Shown: positions 1 to 6,682 of the stretch, piece by piece
Numbering within the stretch: position 1 is the first letter of the stretch
Layout of the letters: each line of letters starts with the position of its first letter
NCBI GenBank assembly: GCA_903930035.1
Contig: CAIYXG010000567.1
Span: forward strand, 1 to 13,141
Direction of reading: 5' to 3'
DNA length: 13,141 nt
Source of the DNA: an uncultured Actinomycetes bacterium
GTDB taxonomy: Bacteria; Actinomycetota; Acidimicrobiia; Acidimicrobiales; Microtrichaceae
The notes under the pieces: generated by a model
What the model was told of the DNA's origin: nothing
What the model saw: only the letters and a program-made list of their open reading frames with translations
Databases searched by the model: none
Translations under genes and position numbers: made by a program

Positions 1-233
1 CCGACATGCTCGAGTCGCTGGGCCACCGGCTCGAGCCCGGCAACAACGTGACCATCAACCTGGAGCCCGACACGCGGGCCGAGGTCGACGACCTCTACGC
101 CCGGCTGTCGGAGGGTGGCGACCCGTCGCAGTGCCAGCCGCCCATGGCCATGTTCTGGGGCGGCTACTACGCCACCGCCATGGACAGGTTCGGCCTGCGG
201 TGGATGTTCAACTGCGCCGAGGCGCCGGACTGA
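1..233 (+). CDS. VOC/PhnB-like glyoxalase-fold protein, C-terminal part
   Basis: Only the last 77 or so codons are inside the window; the reading frame is open to the left edge, so the start lies outside and the ATG at 6 is internal. The visible part has the end-of-fold signature of PhnB-like VOC proteins: a helix of the type 'AEVDDLYARLSEGG', followed by a WGGYYATAMDRFGLRWMFNC stretch in which W-G-x-x-x-x-x-x-x-D-x-F-G-x-x-W-x-x-N is the typical closing beta strands. Family members (for example YjdN-type proteins) are about 140-160 residues, so roughly half is missing. Substrate and reaction of these proteins are mostly unknown, and the name PhnB does not prove a phosphonate role. It ends about 55 bases before the next predicted promoter and is probably a separate transcription unit. 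Family assignment is good; function is open. Confidence 0.85.
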   Translation, partial: DMLESLGHRLEPGNNVTINLEPDTRAEVDDLYARLSEGGDPSQCQPPMAMFWGGYYATAMDRFGLRWMFNCAEAPD

Positions 234-287
234 GGCCGGCCCGCCCCGGAGGGCCCGAGCGTCCCCCGCGCCCCGTTCCGGCCCACC

Positions 288-293
288 TAGCCT
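288..293 (+). promoter_or_regulatory. Candidate -10 element (TAGCCT) for the M15-like/asnB unit
   Basis: TAGCCT fits the actinobacterial TAnnnT -10 consensus and lies in the gap between the VOC gene and the next gene. A start of transcription near base 300 would leave a leader of about 20 bases to GTG 322 or about 40 bases to ATG 343. No convincing TTGAC-like -35 is visible upstream, and a hexamer of this degeneracy occurs by chance, so this is a modest call supported mainly by position and by similar elements at the other gene starts here. Confidence 0.35.
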
Positions 294-342
294 GACGGCG
301 ACCCGCCGCCCCCCTCCCCCCGTGCGCGCGGTCGCCCTCCTG

Positions 343-1209
343 ATGCCCCCGACGACGCCCCCCTCGCCGCCGCCCGACCTCGACGCGTACCGACGTGCGG
401 TGGCCGACCTGCTCGACGACCTGCGGCACCGGCCCGGCTCGCCGGCCCGTGCTGCGGCCGACCAGCTCGACGAGCCGCGGCTGGCGGCCGTGCTCGACCA
501 GGTGCCCGGCGGGCTCGACTGGGTCCGCCAGGAGCTGTCGGACGAGGCCGCCACCTTCCGGCCGGACTCCCCCAGCTCGGCCTCGGACCACCACACGTTC
601 GTGCGGATCTTCCTGCTCTCGCAGATCGACACGCTGTGGTGGGCCGACGCCCCCGAGTTCCTCACCGACGACGACGTCGCCAGGTCCGACGAGCTGGTGG
701 ACCTGGAGCCGCTCCGCAGGGCCGGCCGGCTCCTGTTCGAGTACCGGCGGCAGCCCGAGACCTGGGCCGGTCGCGCCCGTCACGCGGTCCGGCGGCGGGT
801 CGCGCCGCACGGCTCGCCCCACACGGCCGGTGTCCGGTTCACCCGGGTCCGTCCGGAGCTCGCGGCACTCATCAACGAGGTCGCGGCGGCCTTCGCCGTG
901 GTGGCACCCGACGCGCCCCGTCTGTGGGTGACGTCCATGACGCGCAGCGTCGACCACCAGCAGCACCTGCGGACGCTCGGGTACTCGGCCCTCCTCCCGA
1001 GCGCCCACTGCAACGGCTACGCCGTCGACGTGGAGATGGCGTGGTTCGGCCGCTTCGGCGCCGCCGGCGCGCTCGCCACCGTCCTGCTCGAGCTGCAGCA
1101 GCGCGGGCTCGTCAACGTCATCGACGAGGGCCAGGCGTGGCACGTCTGCCTGAGTCCCGGCGCCCGCACCCCGCTGCGCGCCGAGTTCGAGCGGACCATG
1201 GAGGTCTGA
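343..1209 (+). CDS. M15/DUF5715-like putative zinc peptidase
   Basis: A 288-residue protein. Residues 1-160 are helical, Pro/Ala/Asp-rich and not recognised. Residues 165-275 resemble D,D-carboxypeptidase-like M15 or DUF5715 proteins: 'TSMTRSVDHQQHL' (198-209) looks like the S-x-x-R-x-x-x-x-Q region, S220-A-H222-C-N-G-Y-A-V-D229 matches the SxHxxGxAxD zinc-ligand motif, and W266-H267 would supply the last ligand, with E262 a possible catalytic acid five residues earlier. These families usually cut D-Ala or related peptide bonds in cell-wall precursors, so a peptidoglycan role is inferred. There is no signal peptide or membrane segment, which is odd for a wall enzyme and suggests a cytoplasmic substrate or loss of the classic role. 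Neither possible start (ATG 343, or in-frame GTG 322) has a clear ribosome site; ATG is chosen. asnB follows after four bases. Confidence 0.75.
   Translation: MPPTTPPSPPPDLDAYRRAVADLLDDLRHRPGSPARAAADQLDEPRLAAVLDQVPGGLDWVRQELSDEAATFRPDSPSSASDHHTFVRIFLLSQIDTLWWADAPEFLTDDDVARSDELVDLEPLRRAGRLLFEYRRQPETWAGRARHAVRRRVAPHGSPHTAGVRFTRVRPELAALINEVAAAFAVVAPDAPRLWVTSMTRSVDHQQHLRTLGYSALLPSAHCNGYAVDVEMAWFGRFGAAGALATVLLELQQRGLVNVIDEGQAWHVCLSPGARTPLRAEFERTMEV
1200..1205 (+). promoter_or_regulatory. Ribosome binding site GGAGGT fixing the asnB start
   Basis: A full Shine-Dalgarno core lies in the last codons of the M15-like gene, eight bases before ATG 1214. It decides the start: translation from 1214 gives Met-Cys, and the Cys must be residue 2 because it becomes the N-terminal nucleophile after Met removal. 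It also supports translational coupling of the two genes. Confidence 0.8.
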
Positions 1210-1213
1210 ACGC

Positions 1214-2779
1214 ATGTGTGGCATCGCACTGGTCGTGGGCGCCGGCGGCGACCGCGCCCTCCACCGCCAGATGATGGCGGCCATCGTCGGCCGGGGCGAC
1301 GTCGAGGAGGTGCTGCTCGACGAGCACGTGCTGGCCGGGACCCAGCGGCTGCGGATCGTCGACCGGGACCGGGCCGTGCAGCCCTGGCGGTCGGCCGACG
1401 ACGCCTGGCTGCTCTGCTTCAACGGCGAGATCTACAACCACAAGGAGCTGCGGGCCGAGCTGGCCGCCCTGGGCCGGGCGCCCCGGAGCGAGTCCGACAC
1501 CGAGGTGGTCCTGGAGTCCGTGCTCGAGTGGGGCGACGACGGGGTCCACCACCTCCGCGGCGAGTACGCGTTCGCCGTCGTGGAGCGCAGCACGGGCCGC
1601 ACGTACCTCTCCCGCGACCCGGTCGGGGTGAAGCCGCTCTACTGGGCCATGAAGGACGGCCGCCTGTACGTGGCCTCGGAGGTCAAGGCGCTGGTCCCGG
1701 TCGGCGCACAGGTGCACGAGGTCCCGCCGGGCCACCACGGATGGGCCGAGCCGGGCCGGGCCCCGGTGCTGGTGCCCCACGTCGACCTGCTGCGCCTGGG
1801 CGAGGGCCTGCCCCCGCTCGACGACCCCGAGGAGGCCATGGCGGCGGTACGGACCGCGCTGCGCGACAGCATCGCGGTGCGGGTCGACACCGACCTGCCC
1901 GTGGGCGTCGTGCTCTCGGGCGGACTCGACAGCTCGCTCACCCTGCTGCACGTCAAGGAGCTGCACCCCGACTGCATCGCCTTCACCGTCGGCACGCCCG
2001 ACAGCGAGGACGTCGAGTACGCCCGCCGCCTCACCGCCGACCTGGGGGTGCCGCACGAGGTGGTCGACCTCGCGCCCGGCGACCTGCACCTGGCCGACGT
2101 CCGGACCGCGGTCGAGATGGGCGAGCTCACCGAGTACGGCGACGTCATCAACGCGGTGGTCTCGGTGCCGCTGTTCCGACGGGTGCACGAGTGCGGCGTC
2201 AAGGTCGTGCTGGCCGGGGACGGCTCCGACGAGCTCTTCGGCGGCTACGACATGTACCACGCGGTCGACCCCGAGGCCGGGCGGCGCCTGTTCCTGCACA
2301 AGATCCGCAACCTGTCGCGCACCGAGCTGCAGCGGGTCGACCGTACCTCCATGGGCCAGGGCGTCGAGGTCCGGGTGCCCTTTCTGGACATCTCGATGCT
2401 CGACCTGGCGATGCGGATCCCGATCGACCTGAAGATGCGCGACGGCCAGGAGAAGTGGGTCGTGCGCCAGGCGTTCGCCGACCTGCTGCCCGAGTACATC
2501 CGCATGCGGCCGAAGAACCCGATGTCCCACTCCTCGGGCCTCCACGAGCGGGCCCGCCTCTACAAGCCGCTGTTCGCCCGCGAGTACCGCTCCCACGGGT
2601 ACGAGCTGCTGGGGCCCATGCGTCGCGACTTCTCGGTCGTGCTCTCGCAGTCGGGCCGCGACCTGGACCGCGCCGTCGCCGAGGTGCAGGCCCGGCCGGA
2701 CTACACCGTCCTGGAGCACGCCAAGGACCTGGCGGGCGCCGTGCGGTGGAACGTGCAGCGGGCGCTGCAGCGGGCCTGA
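1214..2779 (+). CDS. asnB: Glutamine-hydrolysing asparagine synthetase-type amidotransferase
   Basis: A 521-residue class II amidotransferase. Cys2 (MCGI) is the glutaminase nucleophile; the N70-G-E-I-Y-N motif and S133-R-D-P-V-G-V-K-P-L-Y belong to the N-terminal glutaminase half. The C-terminal synthetase half has the ATP-pyrophosphatase loop S235-G-G-L-D-S-S, the G335-D-G-S-D-E-L-F-G-G-Y motif, E385-V-R-V-P-F-L-D and the R432-P-K tail, so all expected catalytic parts are present. The known family reaction makes asparagine from aspartate, glutamine and ATP, but relatives amidate other acids, including meso-diaminopimelate in peptidoglycan (LtsA of Corynebacterium, AsnB of Bacillus). The length is close to standard AsnB (about 550 residues) and shorter than LtsA. 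Its position four bases behind an M15-like peptidase gene is the reason to consider a wall substrate. Its end is 11 bases from the stop of the convergent GH4 gene. Fold and family are sure; the acceptor is not. Confidence 0.93.
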   Translation: MCGIALVVGAGGDRALHRQMMAAIVGRGDVEEVLLDEHVLAGTQRLRIVDRDRAVQPWRSADDAWLLCFNGEIYNHKELRAELAALGRAPRSESDTEVVLESVLEWGDDGVHHLRGEYAFAVVERSTGRTYLSRDPVGVKPLYWAMKDGRLYVASEVKALVPVGAQVHEVPPGHHGWAEPGRAPVLVPHVDLLRLGEGLPPLDDPEEAMAAVRTALRDSIAVRVDTDLPVGVVLSGGLDSSLTLLHVKELHPDCIAFTVGTPDSEDVEYARRLTADLGVPHEVVDLAPGDLHLADVRTAVEMGELTEYGDVINAVVSVPLFRRVHECGVKVVLAGDGSDELFGGYDMYHAVDPEAGRRLFLHKIRNLSRTELQRVDRTSMGQGVEVRVPFLDISMLDLAMRIPIDLKMRDGQEKWVVRQAFADLLPEYIRMRPKNPMSHSSGLHERARLYKPLFAREYRSHGYELLGPMRRDFSVVLSQSGRDLDRAVAEVQARPDYTVLEHAKDLAGAVRWNVQRALQRA

Positions 2780-2790
2780 CCGGCCGGCCC

Positions 2791-4143
2791 TCAGAAGGGC
2801 AGCAGGTCGGCCTGCAGGGCCATCAGCTCGTCGAACATCTTGCGGCAGGACGCCTCGTCGGCCGGCGAGTTGGGGTCCTCCCGGAGCGCCTCGAACGCCA
2901 GCGCCGGGTCCCGCTGGAGCGCCGCGTCCACCACCTTGTCCTGCAGGTCCACCTGGGTGGCGATCCACCCGGCGAGCGGCTCGCCGAGCGCCGGCATCTG
3001 CTCCGGGTGGATACCGTCACCGTCCACGGTGGCGCCCACCTCGACGATCGCACCGTCCTTCACGTCCGGGATGAAGCCCTGGTTCGGGACGTTCACCGCC
3101 ATGATCCGCGCCGGCTCGCCCGACCACATGGCTGCGATGATCGGCACGACCTCCTCGTGGCTGTGCCCCATGGCCTGCAGCGGCAGCGGCACCTTGGTGG
3201 TCGCGGCCCAGGTGGCCAGGCGCTCCCCCTTGAGGCTCAACGGCTCGTGGAAGTCGAGCGGCACCGGGTGCCAGTCGGTGACGTCCAGGGCGAAGTCCAC
3301 GTACTCGCCGATGTGGCTGTCCACCGAGCACGGCACCAGCCCGTAGGTGCGCACCATGTGCACCACGAGCGGCGAGTAGTTGAACTCGACGACCGACCCG
3401 CCGAGCGTGCCCGACCCCAGCGTCTTCAGCACCTTCTTGGTGCGGTCCGAGTAGTCGAAGAAGCCCTTGTCGAAGAACGCCCGGATCCTGGGAAGCAGGT
3501 CCTCGCCGGTGCGTCGGTCGCGGAACTCCGTGAAGAACGTGAAGTGGTTGATGCCCGAGGCCTTGGCGTCGACGTCCTTGGCGTTCACCCGGAGCCGGCG
3601 CGACAGCCGGTGGACGCCCATCGGCATCTCGTGGCACATGCCGACGTTGCGGACCTTGGTACCCCTGTTGATGGCCAGCGTCACACGGCTCATGGGGTTG
3701 GACAGGTTCAGCAGGAAGGCGTCGGGGCAGTGCTCCTCGATGCTGCGGCAGATGCTGAGCGTGTTGTGGATGCTGCGCAGCGAGTGGAACACGGCGCCCG
3801 GGCCCCCGTTCTCGCCCGTGATCTGGGTCGCCCCGTACTTGTTGGGGATCTCGTAGTCCTGGCGCCACGACTCGAACCGCCGGAACTCGGCGCTCGAGAT
3901 CACGTAGTCGGCGCCGGCGAGCGCGGTCGCGGGGTCGGTGCTGTGGTCGACGACGATCGGCGAGCCCGCCGCCGCGTTGAGCTTGCAGGCGAACTGGAAC
4001 GCCCGCTGCAGCCGCTCGGCGTTGACGTCGTGCAGGACCAGGCGGGCGCCCGCCAGCGACGTGGTGTGGACGATGTCGTTCACCATCGCGGGGCCGAACG
4101 ACATGCCGCCGGCGCCGACGAGGGTGATCTTGGGTGCGCGCAT
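2791..4143 (-). CDS. Glycoside hydrolase family 4 (NAD/metal-dependent)
   Basis: A 450-residue enzyme of the usual GH4 length. The N-terminal Rossmann motif V9-G-A-G-G-M-S-F-G-P binds NAD; 'ITGENGGPG' (108-116) and L147-S-N-P150 are family motifs; C170-H-E and the His in G197-I-N-H200 are the expected Mn ligands. GH4 enzymes work by transient oxidation of the sugar at C3 followed by elimination and reduction. In this family a C-H-E/C-H-S type motif goes with unphosphorylated alpha-glucosides or alpha-galactosides, while C-N/C-D types go with 6-phosphoglycosides, so a non-phosphorylated substrate is inferred; the exact sugar cannot be read. There is no signal peptide, so it is cytoplasmic. It is the last gene of the four-gene minus-strand operon, 32 bases after GH1, with its own strong ribosome site, and it ends tail-to-tail with asnB. 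Confidence 0.95.
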   Translation of the reverse strand: MRAPKITLVGAGGMSFGPAMVNDIVHTTSLAGARLVLHDVNAERLQRAFQFACKLNAAAGSPIVVDHSTDPATALAGADYVISSAEFRRFESWRQDYEIPNKYGATQITGENGGPGAVFHSLRSIHNTLSICRSIEEHCPDAFLLNLSNPMSRVTLAINRGTKVRNVGMCHEMPMGVHRLSRRLRVNAKDVDAKASGINHFTFFTEFRDRRTGEDLLPRIRAFFDKGFFDYSDRTKKVLKTLGSGTLGGSVVEFNYSPLVVHMVRTYGLVPCSVDSHIGEYVDFALDVTDWHPVPLDFHEPLSLKGERLATWAATTKVPLPLQAMGHSHEEVVPIIAAMWSGEPARIMAVNVPNQGFIPDVKDGAIVEVGATVDGDGIHPEQMPALGEPLAGWIATQVDLQDKVVDAALQRDPALAFEALREDPNSPADEASCRKMFDELMALQADLLPF

Positions 4144-4150
4144 GCGGGTG

Positions 4151-4157
4151 CTCCTCC
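4151..4157 (-). promoter_or_regulatory. Ribosome binding site GGAGGAG of the GH4 gene
   Basis: Read on the minus strand, GGAGGAG stands seven bases before the ATG at 4143. It is the strongest Shine-Dalgarno sequence in this operon. It excludes the much longer upstream in-frame opening (to 5538) as a real start and suggests that GH4 is translated independently of the upstream GH1. Confidence 0.8.
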
Positions 4158-4175
4158 GGGGTGCGTGCGGACGGG

Positions 4176-5528
4176 TCAGTCGACCTCGCCGGAGGTCAGC
4201 AGCTGCTGGAACCACCGGTACGAGTCCTTGGGGACGCGACGGAAGCCGTCGTCGTAGTCGACGTAGATCAGGCCGTACCGGCCGTCCCGGCCGTAGACCC
4301 ACTCGATGTTGTCGGCGTACGACCACTGGAAGAACCCGTCGACCGGGATGCCCTCGTCCACGGCGTCGCGCAGGGCCTCGAGGTGGTTCCGGGCGTACCA
4401 CACGCGCAGGTCGTCGCGGACCCGGCCGTCGCGGTCCATGCGGTCGTACATCCCGAACCCCGACTCGGTGATGACGAACCGACGGCAGGCCGGGTGGTGC
4501 TGGTAGCGCCGGAGGATCTCGGTCAGGCCCCGGGGCTCGACGGGGATGGACGTCGTGGACCGCACGTTGGCCTCGGCGCCACGGAGCGACGGCACCGGCA
4601 GGCCGCCGACGAGCGGGACCGACCTCATCGGCGTCGGCCCGTAGTACTGGACGCCCATGAAGTCGTAGTCGAAGGCGCAGGCCTCCAGGTCGCCGTCCTG
4701 GACGTAGCGCCGGAGCGGCCGCAGGAACACGCTCTCCTCGAACGGGTAGCCGAGACCGCCCGCGGGGTCCAGGAACGCGTCCACCGTCAGGGCCTCGATG
4801 GTGCGCTGGGCCTTCTTCAGCCGTCCCGTGGCGTCGAACGGCGCGCAGAGCGTGAAGACGTTCGTCGTGCCGATGCGGTGGTCGGCCGGGAGGGCGGCCC
4901 GCATGCGGCGGCCGGCCTCGGCGCAGGCCAGGTTCATGTGGTGCATGGTCTGCAGCGCCTTGAGCGGCCTCGGGCCCAGCCGGTCCTCGAAGATGCCGGC
5001 AGCGACGTGGCCCATGACCGACAGCGGCTCGTTGAAGACCATCCAGTTGGACACGCGGTCGCCGAAGCGCACGGCCAGCTGCTCGGCGAACACGGCGAAG
5101 TCCTCGACGATCCCCCGACGGGTCCAGCCACCCTCCAGCCAGAGCGCCTGGGGCAGGTCCCAGTGGTGGACGGTCAGCCAGGGCTCGATGCCGCGCTCGA
5201 GGCAGCCGTCGATCAGCCGGTCGTAGTACTCGCCGCCCCTGTCGTTCCAGGGTCCGCGGCCGTCGCCGAACACGCGGGGCCAGCTCACCGAGAACCGGTT
5301 GGCCCTGGTGCCCATGGCGGCCAGGAGGTCCAGGTCCTCGTCCAGCCGGTGGAAGGCGTCGGACCCCTCGAGCGCGACCAGCCCGCCCCGGACACGGCCC
5401 CGGAGGGTGGCCTCGTCCCAGATCGACGGGCGCTTGCCGTCGGTGTCCCAGGCCCCCTCGACCTGCCACGCGGCCGAGGCCACGCCCCACGTGAAGTCCG
5501 GGCCGAAGTCGGCGGTCCTGATGGTCAT
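4176..5528 (-). CDS. GH1 beta-glycosidase (beta-glucosidase type)
   Basis: A 450-residue complete GH1 TIM barrel. Visible motifs in order: F12-T-W-G-V-A-S-A-A-W-Q-V-E-G (glycone-binding Gln22), H121-H-W-D, N166-E-P with Glu167 as acid/base, I353-T-E-S-G with Glu355 as nucleophile, and W402 to E409-W410 near the end. The Glu-Trp pair at 409-410 is typical of enzymes acting on unphosphorylated sugars; 6-phospho-beta-glucosidases normally have Ser there. The nucleophile motif reads T-E-S-G where most of the family has T-E-N-G, a tolerated variant. There is no signal peptide, so it should cleave imported beta-glucosides (or beta-galactosides/fucosides, which GH1 enzymes often also accept) in the cytoplasm. 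Its ATG overlaps the stop of the upstream GH-A gene as ATGA (5525-5528), indicating coupled translation. Only a weak ribosome site is visible, consistent with coupling. Confidence 0.95.
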   Translation of the reverse strand: MTIRTADFGPDFTWGVASAAWQVEGAWDTDGKRPSIWDEATLRGRVRGGLVALEGSDAFHRLDEDLDLLAAMGTRANRFSVSWPRVFGDGRGPWNDRGGEYYDRLIDGCLERGIEPWLTVHHWDLPQALWLEGGWTRRGIVEDFAVFAEQLAVRFGDRVSNWMVFNEPLSVMGHVAAGIFEDRLGPRPLKALQTMHHMNLACAEAGRRMRAALPADHRIGTTNVFTLCAPFDATGRLKKAQRTIEALTVDAFLDPAGGLGYPFEESVFLRPLRRYVQDGDLEACAFDYDFMGVQYYGPTPMRSVPLVGGLPVPSLRGAEANVRSTTSIPVEPRGLTEILRRYQHHPACRRFVITESGFGMYDRMDRDGRVRDDLRVWYARNHLEALRDAVDEGIPVDGFFQWSYADNIEWVYGRDGRYGLIYVDYDDGFRRVPKDSYRWFQQLLTSGEVD

Positions 5529-6667
5529 GGCTGCCCATTCTTCATGCCCAGGGCGACCCGGCGAAAGAGCGCGGCCTCGTCGGCCGAGTACGGCGTGCCG
5601 TCGGGGTGCAGGAGGTCGTGGAACCAAGGCTCCGGCTCGCCCCGCCGGCGCCGGTACCACGAGGTCCACGGGAACTTGGTCTGGCTCCGGCCGTCGACGA
5701 GGCCCCAGCTGTACGCACCGACCCCGTGCCGGGCCAGGACCTCCACCAGCTCGACCGGCGAGCGCGTCCGGCCCAGCCACTCGGTGCACACCAGCGGCCG
5801 GCCGAACGACGACAGGTGCTCGATCGTCGCCTCCAGCCCGCGGCGCCCCTCGTAGCAGTGGAACGTCAGGACGTCGGAGCGTTCGAACATCACGCGCGCG
5901 GCAGCACGGTTGCGCTCCGCCCCCCGCTTGGTGCCGTTGTAGATGCCCACGGTGAGGGGCTGGTCGGGGTCGACCTCGGCGGCCCAGTCGAACACCCGCT
6001 CGAGCAGCTGCGCGACCAGTGCGGTCTTCCCGGCCGGCTCCAGGCGCCGGTAGGCCGGGTTGGGGCTGTCCGGCTCGTTGAACAGGTCCCAGACCACGAC
6101 ACGGGGGTCGTGGGCGAACCGGCCGACGACCGCCTCGACGTAGGGGCGCAACGAGTCCCAGCGCCGCGGGTCGGCCAGCACGGCGGCGCCGGGTGACTGC
6201 ACCCACGTGGAGTTGTGGACGAACGGGCGCGGCTCGCGCTGGACGCCCGTCCGGGGCTGCGGGTCCCAGATCCCGTCGAACAGGACCGGCATGACGGTGA
6301 TCCCGTGCCGGTCCGCCACCTCGAGCACCTGCTCCACCCGGTCCAGGAAGGCGTCCCCGTCGGTCTGCCACAGCAGGTCGTGCAGGAAGACCCGCATGCT
6401 GTTCATGCCGAACTGCTCGGCCGCCCACCCGAGCTCACGGTCGATGGTGGGCAGGTCGAAGGTGGCGGCCTGCCACATCTCGAGCTGGTTGCCCGCCGTC
6501 GACGGGTTGAAGTTGGCCCCCAGCAGCCACGGCGTCCGCCGGGCCCACTCGTGTGCCTGCCCCTCCGACCACCGGGCCCGCGGCACCAGCGGGGGCGCCG
6601 GCCGGGGGTCGCGGGCGCGGAGCGCCTGCACCGCCTGCCGGGCCAGGATCCCCGCGGCCGTGGTCAT
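5525..6667 (-). CDS. Clan GH-A glycoside hydrolase of the 'NQLEMWQ' group
   Basis: A 380-residue cytoplasmic enzyme, often labelled cellulase or 1,4-beta-xylanase in databases, though I know of no firm activity. The N-terminal signature, from W47-L-L-G-A-N-F-N-P-S-T-A to N60-Q-L-E-M-W-Q, is characteristic of the group. It is followed by T74-I-D-R-E-L-G-W-A and M91-R-V-F-L-H-D-L-L-W. The catalytic pair of a GH5-like TIM barrel is clear: acid/base Glu198 in F196-N-E-P-D-S, and nucleophile Glu296 in C294-T-E-W-L-G-R, each at a strand end with about 98 residues between them. W321-G-L near the C-terminus fits the barrel's last strand. There is no signal sequence or carbohydrate-binding module, so it should act on imported oligosaccharides or glycosides rather than polymer. 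The gene starts 15 bases after the lipoprotein gene without a good ribosome site, and its stop overlaps the GH1 start. Confidence 0.87.
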   Translation of the reverse strand: MTTAAGILARQAVQALRARDPRPAPPLVPRARWSEGQAHEWARRTPWLLGANFNPSTAGNQLEMWQAATFDLPTIDRELGWAAEQFGMNSMRVFLHDLLWQTDGDAFLDRVEQVLEVADRHGITVMPVLFDGIWDPQPRTGVQREPRPFVHNSTWVQSPGAAVLADPRRWDSLRPYVEAVVGRFAHDPRVVVWDLFNEPDSPNPAYRRLEPAGKTALVAQLLERVFDWAAEVDPDQPLTVGIYNGTKRGAERNRAAARVMFERSDVLTFHCYEGRRGLEATIEHLSSFGRPLVCTEWLGRTRSPVELVEVLARHGVGAYSWGLVDGRSQTKFPWTSWYRRRRGEPEPWFHDLLHPDGTPYSADEAALFRRVALGMKNGQP

Positions 6668-6682
6668 GGAGGTCGGGGCCGG

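Noticed and set aside
236..260. GC-rich inverted repeat after the VOC gene
   Set aside because: The stem is short and there is no T-run. A terminator is plausible in this place but not supported.
1214..2779. AsnB as a lasso-peptide or beta-lactam synthetase
   Set aside because: There is no precursor peptide, B-protein or beta-lactam pathway gene nearby. Cys2 and the full glutaminase half are intact, whereas beta-lactam synthetases have lost the Cys.
2772..2800. Short GC hairpins between asnB and GH4 (GGGCC/GGCCC and GCCC/GGGC)
   Set aside because: Stems are only 4-5 pairs with no U-run, and such inverted GC tracts are expected by chance here, so I do not call a terminator.
1118..2968. Long open frame of 616 codons antisense to asnB
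   Set aside because: The translation is low-complexity Gly/Arg/Val/His-rich with no motifs. It is a shadow of the GC-rich third positions of asnB, which has a complete set of motifs on the other strand.
1216..4257. Open frame of 1013 codons spanning asnB and antisense to GH4
   Set aside because: It crosses the convergent gene boundary, is Arg/Pro/Gly-rich without domain signs, and overlaps two certain genes.
4144..5538. GH4 frame extended upstream through the GH1 region
   Set aside because: The extension is a shadow of GH1. The ATG at 4143 has a perfect ribosome site and gives the canonical GH4 N-terminus.
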